From assembly GCF_014836645.1 (NCBI RefSeq), contig NZ_JACSQM010000012.1, positions 1-64,000 on the forward strand: 64,000 bases of DNA. Direction: 5' to 3'. Numbering within the stretch: the first letter of the stretch is position 1; each line of letters opens with the position of its first letter. A model generated the notes under the pieces. It saw only the letters and a program-made list of their open reading frames with translations, was not told where the DNA came from and ran no database searches. The position numbers were made by a program, and so were the translations under genes. This document shows, piece by piece, positions 46,383-55,706 of the stretch. The DNA is from Fictibacillus norfolkensis. Its GTDB lineage: Bacteria; Bacillota; Bacilli; Bacillales; Fictibacillaceae.

Positions 46383-46500
46383 CGAACACACATCGTTTTA
46401 AACGAGGTAATTTGTATTTTATCCGAAGAAAGCTGCCATAATTACGAGGTAATTCAGATTAATTACGAGTATAAAATTTTTTATCCGATTTTCGACAAAA
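46383..46500. repeat. Second 21-bp-period degenerate array
   Basis: CGA-headed units begin at 46383, 46403, 46424, 46445, 46466 and 46486, spaced 20-21 bp; ACGAGGTAATT is exact at 46402 and 46444. The period and CGA-anchored layout match the array at 20179-20319. It lies in the 345-bp gap between ylaI and ylaJ, which otherwise contains only the ylaJ terminator. Confidence 0.5.
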
Positions 46501-46517
46501 CCCCTGTGTTAACGTAT

Positions 46518-46556
46518 AAAAAAGACTCATGAGCTAAAGCGTCATAAGTCTTTTTC
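46518..46556 (-). terminator. Terminator of ylaJ
   Basis: AAAAAGACT / AGTCTTTTT stem downstream of ylaJ on the minus strand. Confidence 0.75.
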
Positions 46557-46568
46557 ATTTCTCAAAAA

Positions 46569-47204
46569 TCACGTTTCATTCAATCTTTGAGGCTGATTTT
46601 TATCTGATTTTTCTTGTTTTTGTTGTTGGTTTTTAAGCTCTTGTTGTTCTCTTTTAGATAATTGGCTATCGTTTGTTTCCGTTGGAGACGGCTTTTTCGT
46701 TTGTATGCTATGAGGTACTTGTGGCATTAATCTTCCAACAATACCTGCTAGCTCTTTCATAATTCCGCCGATTGGATGACCTTGACGGATTTGCTTACCC
46801 ATCTGACGAAGTCTTTCTACTGTATCAGGATCAGCTGTAACGAGAGCATTCTTTCCGTTAGGATCATTTTTCAATGATTCAGCAACTGAATACTTAATCG
46901 ATCCAACTTTAGAATTATCAAGCTTTCGATCTACATCAATCCCTACTACGGCATAAGGACCTAATACAACAGCTGTAGCATCCTCTACACCAGGAATTCC
47001 AGTAGCTAATCCTACCAGGTGCCTCGATATCTCCTGAGAGCCTTTTGGTTGGTGAGGCTTTTTGCTGTTTGCCGTTTGGTTCACTTTTGTAAGCCTTGGA
47101 GTGTTCTGGTCATTTTGAGCATTATCTTTATTATTGTTCATGCAGCCAAAAAGTACAAATATTGCACTAAGAACGGCTACGATTCGAAATATTTTCAATG
47201 ACAT
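46569..47204 (-). CDS. ylaJ: YhcN/YlaJ-family sporulation lipoprotein
   Basis: A 211-residue protein with a lipoprotein signal: basic start, hydrophobic core IVAVLSAIFVLFGC and lipobox Cys at residue 21. The YhcN/YlaJ domain follows (LVGLATGIPGVEDATAVVLG, YAVVGIDVD, LVTADPDTVERLRQMGKQI), then a Gln/Lys-rich tail. Members are made in the forespore and placed in the inner spore membrane, where they aid germination or nutrient-receptor function. AAGGATGA precedes the ATG; the in-frame TTG at 47198 is an alternative. Confidence 0.9.
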   Translation of the reverse strand: MSLKIFRIVAVLSAIFVLFGCMNNNKDNAQNDQNTPRLTKVNQTANSKKPHQPKGSQEISRHLVGLATGIPGVEDATAVVLGPYAVVGIDVDRKLDNSKVGSIKYSVAESLKNDPNGKNALVTADPDTVERLRQMGKQIRQGHPIGGIMKELAGIVGRLMPQVPHSIQTKKPSPTETNDSQLSKREQQELKNQQQKQEKSDKNQPQRLNET

Positions 47205-47338
47205 TCATCCTTCCAGTTCATTTTCGTTATTTTTTGTACATTCTTCTAACTTTATTCCTTTGTACATACATTTTTAATAGGCAGTCCATAAACATGCTTA
47301 AATAACGATCTCTAGAACACATTAAGTCAGGAGGCTGA

Positions 47339-48673
47339 ATGTTGAATAAACGATACGTCCTAGATACGAACGTACTGTTGCAGGATCCGTATTCCATACA
47401 ATCTTTTGGAGATAGTGAAGTAATCATTCCTGCAGTCGTGTTAGAAGAAGTGGATTCAAAAAAACGTTATATGGACGAAATTGGAAGAAATGCACGTGAG
47501 GTTTCTCGTCTGATCGATAGAGTCAGACAAAAAGGACAGCTTCATAAAGGAGTTCCGCTTGAAAATGGGGGTACCCTTCGTGTAGAACTCAATCATAAAT
47601 CCTTCAAAAGGCTTCAGGAAACCTTTGTTGAACAAACGAACGATAATCGAATACTCGCTGTAACATTAAACCTTAAACAAGAAGAAGAAGAAAAGAAAAG
47701 CGGCGTCAAAGTTATACTTGTCTCAAAAGATGTGCTCGTTCGTGTAAAAGCAGACGCACTTGGAATTGAAGCTGAAGATTTTCTGAGCGATCGAGTTATA
47801 GACAAGAATGATCAAACGTACACAGGTTACAAAGAAATATATGTACAAGGTGATCTATTAAATAAATTTTACGAAAAAAATGAACTTCAACTGATCGAGC
47901 TGACAGGTCACTCTTTCCATCCTCATCAATTTGTAATCTTAAAAGATGTGTTCAGATCATCGGTTTCTGCTCTTGGAAAAGTCGATGAACACGGTAAGAC
48001 GTTAAAGCCGCTTCGATATGATTCAGAACAAATATGGGGAATTCGGGCAAGAAATGTTCAGCAAAAGATGGCCTTCGAGTTACTTCTTAGAAAAGATTTA
48101 CCTCTCGTGACGCTGATCGGTAAAGCAGGAACAGGAAAAACACTGATTACACTCGCGGCAGCACTGCTTCAAACAGAAGATTTAAAGGATTATATAAAAC
48201 TTTTTATCGCTCGTCCAATCGTTCCGGTGGGGAAAGATATTGGGTACTTGCCTGGAGAAAAGGAAGAAAAATTAAAACCGTGGATGCAGCCGGTCTATGA
48301 CAACTTAGAATATTTATTTAATACAAAAAAATCTGGAGAACTTGAAAAGATTCTAGCTGGAATTGGTTCTATTCATGTTGAAGCCCTGACTTATATCCGT
48401 GGAAGAAGTTTGCCAGACCAATTTATTATTATTGATGAAGCACAGAATTTAACGAAGCATGAAGTGAAGACCATCTTAACTCGGGTAGGAGAAGGCAGTA
48501 AGATCGTTCTTTTAGGAGATCCTCAACAGATCGATCACCCTTATCTTGATGAGTTTACGAATGGATTAACGTATGTAGTAGAGAAGTTTAAAGATCAAGC
48601 GCTGAGTGGTCATGTTCGTTTAGAAAAAGGTGAACGTTCTTCTCTAGCTCAGATCGCTGCTGACTTATTATAG
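47339..48673 (+). CDS. ylaK: PIN-domain PhoH-like ATPase YlaK
   Basis: A 444-residue two-domain protein. The N-terminal PIN nuclease domain (about 1-150) opens RYVLDTNVLLQDP with acidic ligands (D9, E37-type, D120-type). The C-terminal PhoH ATPase (about 215-440) has Walker A GKAGTGKT and Walker B FIIIDEAQNL. This fusion (PhoH2/YlaK) is linked to RNA unwinding and cleavage. AGGAGG lies four bases before ATG 47339 and seven before TTG 47342. Close to B. subtilis YlaK. Confidence 0.92.
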   Translation: MLNKRYVLDTNVLLQDPYSIQSFGDSEVIIPAVVLEEVDSKKRYMDEIGRNAREVSRLIDRVRQKGQLHKGVPLENGGTLRVELNHKSFKRLQETFVEQTNDNRILAVTLNLKQEEEEKKSGVKVILVSKDVLVRVKADALGIEAEDFLSDRVIDKNDQTYTGYKEIYVQGDLLNKFYEKNELQLIELTGHSFHPHQFVILKDVFRSSVSALGKVDEHGKTLKPLRYDSEQIWGIRARNVQQKMAFELLLRKDLPLVTLIGKAGTGKTLITLAAALLQTEDLKDYIKLFIARPIVPVGKDIGYLPGEKEEKLKPWMQPVYDNLEYLFNTKKSGELEKILAGIGSIHVEALTYIRGRSLPDQFIIIDEAQNLTKHEVKTILTRVGEGSKIVLLGDPQQIDHPYLDEFTNGLTYVVEKFKDQALSGHVRLEKGERSSLAQIAADLL

Positions 48674-48691
48674 ATAATGTGAATGACAAGT

Positions 48692-48728
48692 AAAAAAAGA
48701 CAGCCCATATATGAGCTGTCTGCATTTT
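48692..48728. terminator. Terminator between ylaK and ylaL
   Basis: AGACAGC / GCTGTCT stem with A7 before and GCATTTT after; it can serve both genes. Confidence 0.75.
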
Positions 48729-48731
48729 GAA

Positions 48732-49235
48732 TTAAAGAATAGTAACGGCTGTAATGTGTTTGATCGGATTTTCTTTGTTGCGTCCATCACCAAAATAAAA
48801 ATGAACAGGGCCGTCATCTTTGAGCGGTTTTCCATTATTAGAAAAGGCGAAATAGCCGTTTTGAGCTTCCTCAAGTGTGATTTCAACGCTGCCGTCTCCT
48901 GACTCTATCCTAACTTTTTTTGCGTCAGGGTACGGTTGTGCATTATAGATAAAATAAGATAAAGAAATAGCGAATGAACTTGTTAACAGTGTTTCTTTCA
49001 AAGTGCTCTTTGAGCTTTGCTTTTTTTGTTCAGAAGGGGGAACAGCGCCTTCCTGTAATTCGCGGTCCCAGTGTGCAGATACTTCTCTTAAGTATTTTTC
49101 TTGCTCGTTTTCCTTTGATATATCTAAATCGAACAATGTGTGTAAATCCTCTTTTCTATCATCAAAAATCCATACACCTGGATCTAATGTAAGGGGATAG
49201 TTTACTTTTCCGTTTAATGCAACGATGAATTCCAT
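48732..49235 (-). CDS. ylaL: YlaL-like protein
   Basis: A 167-residue protein. It begins MEFIVALNGKVNYPLTLDPG and WIFDDRKEDL, has a flexible charged middle with one hydrophobic stretch (LLTSSFAISLSYFIYNA, about 83-99), and ends in a beta-rich domain (VRIESGDGSVEITLEEAQNG, GPVHFYFGDGRNKENP). By position and layout it is YlaL of B. subtilis, whose function is unknown. AAGGAGG precedes the ATG. The C-terminal region contains the FYFGDGRNKENP phrase that is well conserved in this family. Confidence 0.8.
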   Translation of the reverse strand: MEFIVALNGKVNYPLTLDPGVWIFDDRKEDLHTLFDLDISKENEQEKYLREVSAHWDRELQEGAVPPSEQKKQSSKSTLKETLLTSSFAISLSYFIYNAQPYPDAKKVRIESGDGSVEITLEEAQNGYFAFSNNGKPLKDDGPVHFYFGDGRNKENPIKHITAVTIL

Positions 49236-49366
49236 ATAAACCTCCTTGAATTTGAAAACGCTATGAAAAGCATAGCACGATTATAAGAATACTGTAATAT
49301 GTTGATTTTTTTTATGCAAACCTTTATATTTAAAGGTAGAAATCGTGTCGAACGGAGGGATGATCA

Positions 49367-49648
49367 TTGTCAGCTGAGATGGCAACTGGACATCGGGAAA
49401 GGGCATTTGAACTATTAAAAGCAGATGCAGACAAAATCCTGAAACTAATTGAAGTTCAAATGGAAAACTTAACAATGCCACAATGTCCCCTCTATGAGGA
49501 AGTATTGGATACGCAAATGTTTGGTTTATCCCGTGAAATAGATTTTGCAGTCCGTTTAAACCTGGTCGAAGAAGAAACAGGTAAGAAGTTATTAGAATCA
49601 CTTGAAAAGCAGTTAACTGCTTTGCACGATGCGTCAATGAAAAAATGA
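49367..49648 (+). CDS. ylaN: YlaN, iron-linked Fur-interacting protein
   Basis: A 93-residue helical protein. The core [20 protein letters not shown], then [10 protein letters not shown], is nearly identical to B. subtilis YlaN. YlaN binds ferrous iron and has recently been described as acting on the Fur repressor under iron limitation. I start at TTG 49367, seven bases after GGAGGG, because the family begins MxSEM; ATG 49379 is the alternative. It stands between ylaL and ftsW as in B. subtilis. Confidence 0.93.
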   Translation: MSAEMATGHRERAFELLKADADKILKLIEVQMENLTMPQCPLYEEVLDTQMFGLSREIDFAVRLNLVEEETGKKLLESLEKQLTALHDASMKK

Positions 49649-49655
49649 TCGACAC

Positions 49656-49690
49656 CCAGTCCGAGAAAGTAAATTGGACTGGATTTTTTT
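49656..49690 (+). terminator. Terminator after ylaN
   Basis: CCAGTCC / GGACTGG stem and A(T)7. Confidence 0.85.
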
Positions 49691-49926
49691 ATATACATAC
49701 ATTTGTTTGCATGTTCTTGGGAATGTTGATCTCTTGTACAAGTTCCGCATTTCCGGAGAGACATTATCAATTATGAGAGGATGTTCATCAAAAAGCTGAC
49801 AGATCCTTCGAAATAGTATAAGAAGCTGAAGCTGTAGTGTTGTATCATAAATAAAAAAGGTTTATGTGTTACAATATCTAATAATTATAATGATGCAGTT
49901 TCGAGACTTCACAAGAGAGGAGAAAG

Positions 49927-51093
49927 GTGAACAACGTGAAAAAAGCAGTAAGACCCTATGACTATTCGTTGATAGTAGCCGTACTATTATTGTGCAGTGC
50001 TGGATTAGTCATGATCTACAGCGCGAGTATAGGGGTAACGATCAATAAATACGATTATAGCAGCAGCTTTTTCTTTACAAGACAACTTGTCTTTCTGCTA
50101 GTTGGGCTTGGACTCATGTATTTTACCATGAGGTTCAATGTTCAAATCTATAAGAAGCTAATGATGCCTATCGTCGTCTTCTCAATTCTAATATTGATAT
50201 TTGTTTTATTGTTCGGACGAGAAGTAAACAACGCAAAAAGCTGGTTATACATAGGTCCGATCGGTATTCAGCCTGCTGAATTTATCAAGCTGACCCTAGC
50301 TATCTATTTGGCTGCGATCTATTCAAAGAAACAAGGAAAGATGCAAGATTTCAAAAAAGGAGTCATCCCGCCACTAACGATTTTTGCCATCATGTTTCTA
50401 TTGATTTTAAGGCAGCCAGACTTAGGGACAGGCATTATCGTTGCCGGTGTTGCTGGAGTCATTCTGTTTTGCTCCGGAATAAAGTTCAAACATATTTTTT
50501 CAATGGCGGCTTTAGCGGGTATCGTAGGATTAGGGATATTCCTTCGTTTAACACCAGAGCAGCTTTCCCGTTTTGATGCGGCTTTTGCGCCATTTAAAGA
50601 TCCTGCTGGCGACGGATATCAGCTCGTGAATGGATATATCTCAATCGCTGCGGGTGGAATGACAGGATCAGGTCTAGGTGAAAGTATTCAGAAATATGGA
50701 TTCCTCCCAGAACCGCATACTGATTTTATCATTGCCATCATCGCAGAAGAGATTGGTTTTATCGGAGTATTTGCAATCATCGCTTTGTTAGGGTATATCG
50801 TTTTAAAAGGATTTTATATTGGCATGCAGAGTAATGATACATATTCAAGTTTATTAGCTTTTGGTATCGCTGGAATGATAGGTATACAAACAGTGGTCAA
50901 TCTAGGGGCGGCAGTTGGGTTATTACCTATTACTGGTGTTCCGCTGCCATTTATTTCGTACGGGGGCTCATCCCTTCTGTTGTTTCTAACATCGATGGGG
51001 ATTCTCATAAATATTTCTGCAAAAGTAAATTTGAACAAGAAAGTGCCTGATAGAAAGCCCGAAGTAAACAGAAAGATAAAAGCTATCATGTAA
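49927..51093 (+). CDS. ftsW: SEDS-family peptidoglycan polymerase FtsW
   Basis: A 388-residue SEDS protein with ten membrane helices. YSLIVAVLLLCSAGLVMIYS, GIQPAEFIKLTLAIYLA, LRQPDLGTGIIVAG, EPHTDFIIAIIAEEIGF and GVPLPFISYGGSSLLLFL are hallmark motifs; the catalytic Asp lies in the EPHTDF loop. FtsW polymerises lipid II at the division septum with a class B PBP. GTG 49927 and GTG 49936 both have usable sites. It is next to pycA, as in B. subtilis. Confidence 0.95.
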   Translation: MNNVKKAVRPYDYSLIVAVLLLCSAGLVMIYSASIGVTINKYDYSSSFFFTRQLVFLLVGLGLMYFTMRFNVQIYKKLMMPIVVFSILILIFVLLFGREVNNAKSWLYIGPIGIQPAEFIKLTLAIYLAAIYSKKQGKMQDFKKGVIPPLTIFAIMFLLILRQPDLGTGIIVAGVAGVILFCSGIKFKHIFSMAALAGIVGLGIFLRLTPEQLSRFDAAFAPFKDPAGDGYQLVNGYISIAAGGMTGSGLGESIQKYGFLPEPHTDFIIAIIAEEIGFIGVFAIIALLGYIVLKGFYIGMQSNDTYSSLLAFGIAGMIGIQTVVNLGAAVGLLPITGVPLPFISYGGSSLLLFLTSMGILINISAKVNLNKKVPDRKPEVNRKIKAIM

Positions 51094-51115
51094 CGGTAAA
51101 AGGAGAGGAACTTGT

Positions 51116-54100
51116 ATGAGTAGAAAAATCAGCAAAGTCTTAGTAGCAAACCGTGGGGAAATTGCAATTCGGATTTTCAGAGCTTGTACCGAACTAGATA
51201 TACGAACAGTAGCTATTTATTCGAAAGAAGATACGGGATCTTATCATCGTTATAAAGCGGATGAAGCCTATCTAGTAGGCGAAGGAAAGAAACCGATCGA
51301 TGCATATTTGGATATTGAAGGTATTATCGAGATTGCAAAAACAAATGGTATCGACGCGGTTCATCCTGGATATGGTTTTTTATCAGAGAACAAGGAATTT
51401 GCAGAACGCTGTAGTGAAGAAGGCATCATTTTTATAGGACCGAACGAAAGTCATCTTGATGTATTCGGGGATAAGGTTAAAGCTAGACAAGCAGCTATTG
51501 ATGCTAACATTCCAGTAATTCCAGGTAGTGATGGACCTGTTAACAGTCTTTCAGAAGTGAGAGACTTTGCTGAAAGTAATGGTTTTCCAATCATCATCAA
51601 GGCATCTATGGGCGGCGGTGGACGCGGAATGCGTATCGTCAGAAGTGAAAACTCCCTTGCAGAAAGTTACGATCGTGCTAAATCTGAGGCTAAAGCCGCG
51701 TTCGGTAAAGATGAAGTATATGTGGAAAAATTTGTAGAGAACCCAAAACATATTGAAGTACAGATCCTTGGAGATCATGAAGGAAACTTAGTGCATTTAT
51801 ATGAGCGTGACTGTTCTGTACAAAGAAGGCACCAGAAGGTAGTTGAAGTTGCACCAAGCGTCTCGCTATCTGAAGAGCTTCGTCATGATATCTGTAAATC
51901 AGCTGTATCGTTGATGGAGCATGTAGGGTATATCAATGCAGGTACCGTTGAGTATCTAGTAACACCAGACGGCAAATTTTATTTCATAGAAGTAAATCCG
52001 CGCGTTCAGGTAGAACATACAATTACTGAGATGGTCACTGGAATCGATATTGTCCAATCGCAAATCCTTATCGCAGAAGGATACCCGTTGCATGGAAAAG
52101 AGATTGGAATTCCAAAGCAAGAAGATATTTATTGTCATGGCTATGCGATCCAATCACGTGTAACAACAGAAGATCCTTCTAATCAGTTCATGCCTGATAC
52201 GGGTAAGATCATGGCTTATCGTTCTGGTGGAGGATTTGGTGTTCGATTAGATGCTGGAAATGGATTCCAAGGCGCTATTATCACGCCTTATTATGATTCT
52301 TTACTCGTGAAAGTATCTACGTGGGCATTATCGTATGAGCAAGCCGCTTCTAAAATGTTAAGAAACTTAAAAGAGTTTCGTATCCGTGGTATCAAAACAA
52401 ACATTGCTTTCCTTGAGAATGTAGTCACACATCAAAAGTTTTTGTCAGGTGATTATGATACTTCTTTTATTGATACGAGCAGTGAACTCTTCGTCTTTCC
52501 AAAGCGTAAAGATAGAGGAACGAAGATGCTTTCCTATATTGGTGCGACTACCATCAATGGTTTCCCGGGACTTGCCATGCAGGAGAAACCTAATTTTGCT
52601 AAACCTCGTATTCCAAAAATAAAGCAAACAGAATCGATTCCTAATGGAACGAAGCAATTGTTAGACGCTGAAGGACCAGAGGCAGTGGCTCGCTGGATAA
52701 AGGATCAAAAGAAACTATTACTTACGGATACTACGTTCCGTGACGGTCACCAATCCTTGTTGGCAACTCGCGTTCGTACGAATGACCTTCTGCACATCGC
52801 TGAACCGACTGCAAGATTATGGCCAGAGATGTTCTCACTCGAGATGTGGGGTGGAGCAACATTTGATGTTTCTTATCGTTTCTTAAATGAAGATCCATGG
52901 GATCGGTTAATTAAACTGAGAGAAAAAGCTCCGAACGTCTTGTTCCAAATGCTGCTTAGAGCTTCTAATGCGGTAGGATACAAAAACTATCCAGATAATG
53001 TTGTTGAGGAGTTTGTTAAAAAATCAGCAATGGCAGGGATCGATGTATTCCGAATCTTTGATAGCTTAAACTGGGTAGAAGGCATGAAAGTTGCAATCAG
53101 GGCTGTTCGAGAGACAGGAAAGATCGCGGAAGCTGCAATCTGCTATACAGGAGATATTTTAGATCCGAACCGCACGAAATATGATTTGAAATATTATGTG
53201 AATCTCGCAAAAGAGCTTGAAGCAGAAGGGGCACATATTCTAGCTATTAAAGATATGGCTGGGCTTTTAAAACCTCAAGCTGCCTTTGACCTTGTATCAG
53301 CGCTAAAAGAAGCGGTTAGTATTCCGATCCATCTTCATACGCATGATACGAGCGGAAACGGTATCTATACTTACGCTAAAGCGGCTGAAGCAGGTGTTGA
53401 TATCGTAGATGTTGCTGTAAGTTCAATGGCCGGCCAGACATCTCAGCCGAGTGCAAATTCACTATATTACGCATTAGCAGGGAATGAAAGACAACCAGAT
53501 TTGAACATTGATCATGTGAAAGACTTATCTTCTTATTGGGAAGATATCAGAAAATACTACTCAGGTTTTGAAAGTAATTCTGCTGCACCAGACCCAGAAG
53601 TATATGAGCATGAGATGCCAGGCGGGCAGTTTAGTAATCTTCAGCAGCAAGCAAAAGCAGTTGGTCTTGGAGACCGCTGGGATGAAGTGAAACAGATGTA
53701 TCGTAGAGTGAATGATATGTTTGGCGATGTGGTTAAAGTTACTCCATCATCAAAAGTTGTAGGTGATATGGCTCTCTATATGGTTCAGAACAATTTAACA
53801 GAAGATGATGTATATGATCGAGGAGAATCCTTAGATTTCCCAGACTCAGTTGTAGAATTCTTTCAAGGGTACCTAGGGCAGCCGTATGAAGGTTTTCCTA
53901 GGGAGCTGCAGCGCATCGTATTAAAAGGCAGAGAACCTCTGTCAGTGAGGCCTGGAGAGCTTTTAGAAGCGGCTGACTTTAATGACATCAAAGAAACGTT
54001 ATTCCATAAGATTAATCGCCAAGTTACAAGTTTTGATGTTTTGGCGTATGCGTTATATCCAAAAGTATTTTTGGATCGGGAGAAGATGTATTCACAATTT

Positions 54101-54559
54101 GGTGATATATCTGTTCTTGATACCCCTACTTTCTTCTATGGAATGAAACTTGGTGAAGAGATTGAAGTCGAGATCGAACAAGGTAAGACTTTAATCGTGA
54201 AGCTCGTTTCAATCGGTGAAGCACAGAATGATGGGTCACGAGTTCTTTACTTTGAACTTAATGGTCAATCGCGTGAAATCGTAGTAATTGATGAGAGTGC
54301 AAAAGTAACCGTATCAGCAAAACAAAAAGTAGATCCTTCGAACCCTGCTCAAATTGGTGCGAGTATGCCAGGAACGGTGATCAAGGTTTTAGTTGAAAAA
54401 GGAGAAAAGGTTAAAAAAGGTGATCATCTGATGATTACTGAGGCCATGAAGATGGAAACTACCGTTCAAGCTCCATTCGATGGAACCGTTAAAGAAATTT
54501 CCGTTCAAAACGGGGAAGGGATCGCTGCTGGCGATCTTTTAATAGAGTTGATTAAGTAA
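51116..54559 (+). CDS. pycA: Pyruvate carboxylase
   Basis: A 1147-residue biotin enzyme that makes oxaloacetate from pyruvate and bicarbonate. The biotin carboxylase domain (about 1-455) opens ISKVLVANRGEIAIRIFRAC and has MGGGGRGMRIV; the carboxyltransferase domain (about 530-810) has TTFRDGHQSLLATRVRT; the allosteric linker follows. The C-terminal biotin carrier holds EAMKMETTVQAP with the biotinylated lysine. It refills the TCA cycle next to genes of the respiratory chain. AGGAGAGG precedes the ATG. Confidence 0.97.
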   Translation: MSRKISKVLVANRGEIAIRIFRACTELDIRTVAIYSKEDTGSYHRYKADEAYLVGEGKKPIDAYLDIEGIIEIAKTNGIDAVHPGYGFLSENKEFAERCSEEGIIFIGPNESHLDVFGDKVKARQAAIDANIPVIPGSDGPVNSLSEVRDFAESNGFPIIIKASMGGGGRGMRIVRSENSLAESYDRAKSEAKAAFGKDEVYVEKFVENPKHIEVQILGDHEGNLVHLYERDCSVQRRHQKVVEVAPSVSLSEELRHDICKSAVSLMEHVGYINAGTVEYLVTPDGKFYFIEVNPRVQVEHTITEMVTGIDIVQSQILIAEGYPLHGKEIGIPKQEDIYCHGYAIQSRVTTEDPSNQFMPDTGKIMAYRSGGGFGVRLDAGNGFQGAIITPYYDSLLVKVSTWALSYEQAASKMLRNLKEFRIRGIKTNIAFLENVVTHQKFLSGDYDTSFIDTSSELFVFPKRKDRGTKMLSYIGATTINGFPGLAMQEKPNFAKPRIPKIKQTESIPNGTKQLLDAEGPEAVARWIKDQKKLLLTDTTFRDGHQSLLATRVRTNDLLHIAEPTARLWPEMFSLEMWGGATFDVSYRFLNEDPWDRLIKLREKAPNVLFQMLLRASNAVGYKNYPDNVVEEFVKKSAMAGIDVFRIFDSLNWVEGMKVAIRAVRETGKIAEAAICYTGDILDPNRTKYDLKYYVNLAKELEAEGAHILAIKDMAGLLKPQAAFDLVSALKEAVSIPIHLHTHDTSGNGIYTYAKAAEAGVDIVDVAVSSMAGQTSQPSANSLYYALAGNERQPDLNIDHVKDLSSYWEDIRKYYSGFESNSAAPDPEVYEHEMPGGQFSNLQQQAKAVGLGDRWDEVKQMYRRVNDMFGDVVKVTPSSKVVGDMALYMVQNNLTEDDVYDRGESLDFPDSVVEFFQGYLGQPYEGFPRELQRIVLKGREPLSVRPGELLEAADFNDIKETLFHKINRQVTSFDVLAYALYPKVFLDREKMYSQFGDISVLDTPTFFYGMKLGEEIEVEIEQGKTLIVKLVSIGEAQNDGSRVLYFELNGQSREIVVIDESAKVTVSAKQKVDPSNPAQIGASMPGTVIKVLVEKGEKVKKGDHLMITEAMKMETTVQAPFDGTVKEISVQNGEGIAAGDLLIELIK

Positions 54560-54601
54560 AAATAAAAGACTGTTTTCGTAAACTTTTTGCTCTTGGAAGT
54601 A

Positions 54602-54729
54602 TTGATTTCCGTTACAGGATGCTCGCTTTCCACGGGGCAGGCGGTGAGCCACATTCGTACGTTTCACTCTTAAGTGTCTCACCTGCCCGCCTGTCCCGTA
54701 GGAGTCTCGCACCTTCCACTCCAATCAAT
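54602..54729. repeat. Bacillaceae-type intergenic repeat, well-preserved copy
   Basis: The element starts TTGATTTCCGTTACAGGATG and ends CACTCCAATCAA, so its outer bases TTGATT and AATCAA are inverted. Inside, GGCAGGCGGTGAG faces CTCACCTGCCCGCCTG, which makes a long imperfect hairpin. GTCTCACCTG and AGGAGTCTCGCACC are well kept. It is GC-rich relative to its surroundings. It shares its layout with 1597-1723. I recall this family as abundant in many Bacillaceae genomes. Confidence 0.8.
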
Positions 54730-54780
54730 TGTCAGGTGACAGGTAGTCAAAAGCAACAATCATTTAGAGGAAAGCAAAAT

Positions 54781-54820
54781 AATAAAACCAAGGTGCAAAA
54801 GTAGCACCTTGGTTTTATTT
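54781..54820. terminator. Bidirectional terminator between pycA and ctaA
   Basis: AATAAAACCAAGGTGC / GCACCTTGGTTTTATT 16-bp perfect stem. Confidence 0.93.
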
Positions 54821-55706
54821 ATTTTCGATATACGATTAACGCTAAGTAACTCAGCGTTCCGAACAAGAAGGAAATGATCAATCCATGACCAAGGGCCACG
54901 AATAAGTTTAAGTTGGAATAAACGATCAGTGCTCCTGATACACCTTGAAGAATCACAAATAATAGAGCGAACTGAAATCCTTTTGTTACTGCTTTTTGAT
55001 CGCTATAGTATTTTCTAGCGTGATACCAAGCATATACGATCCAAATAAACAGGACGATAGCAGCGATACGATGCAAGAGATGAATGCTTGCTTGAGATCC
55101 GATTGTTGCGAATATGGTTCCATTGCAAAGAGGGAACTCAGGACCACACCCCATGCTTGAGCCAGTATGTCTTACGAGTGCACCCGTGTATACAACAGCA
55201 TACAGATAAGCGAATAACCAATAGATGTTCTTTTTAAATGCGGGAGACACTTTCGCAATAAAAGGACGGTTAGGATCTTCAAAAGAAAGAATCGCTATCA
55301 AAAGAACACTTGCGAACGAAACGAGCGAAAAGCCGAAATGGGAGGCAAGAACAGCCGAAGATTGACTCCAAATAACGGCAGCGGCTCCTAGAAGACCTTG
55401 AAGGATAATAAAGAATACAGCTGATCCAGCCAAAATCTTTATCTCTTTTCTATGTGGATCTCGTCTCCAAGCCCATATCGCGAGTATGATAACGAGAAGG
55501 CCGAGCCACGCTGATACAAAACGGTGACTCACTTCAATGATCGTTTCTAGTTTCGGTGCAGTAGGCAAGATTTCTCCATAACAGAGAGGCCATGAGTTAC
55601 CGCATCCGTCACCTGAGCCTGTTTTTGTTACTACAGCTCCCATAAGCAATACGAGCAACATACCTAACGAAGTAATAATAGAATAAATCTGATAAAATCT
55701 TTTCAA
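54819..55706 (-). CDS. ctaA: Heme A synthase
   Basis: It oxidises the methyl group of heme O to the formyl of heme A, in the membrane. About 295 residues with eight helices. Paired cysteines (CGNSWPLC and CGPEFPLC) and His residues in EVSHRFVSAWLG and LLHRIAAIVL are the heme-binding marks. I start at TTG 55706, five bases after AGGTGA, because GTG 55742 has no ribosome binding site. It is divergent from ctaB, as in B. subtilis, where ResD activates both. Confidence 0.92.
   Translation of the reverse strand: MKRFYQIYSIITSLGMLLVLLMGAVVTKTGSGDGCGNSWPLCYGEILPTAPKLETIIEVSHRFVSAWLGLLVIILAIWAWRRDPHRKEIKILAGSAVFFIILQGLLGAAAVIWSQSSAVLASHFGFSLVSFASVLLIAILSFEDPNRPFIAKVSPAFKKNIYWLFAYLYAVVYTGALVRHTGSSMGCGPEFPLCNGTIFATIGSQASIHLLHRIAAIVLFIWIVYAWYHARKYYSDQKAVTKGFQFALLFVILQGVSGALIVYSNLNLFVALGHGLIISFLFGTLSYLALIVYRK

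Noticed and set aside
49252..49266. Cre-like site near ylaL
   Set aside because: One mismatch at a key C, and no metabolic reason; expected by chance in this composition.
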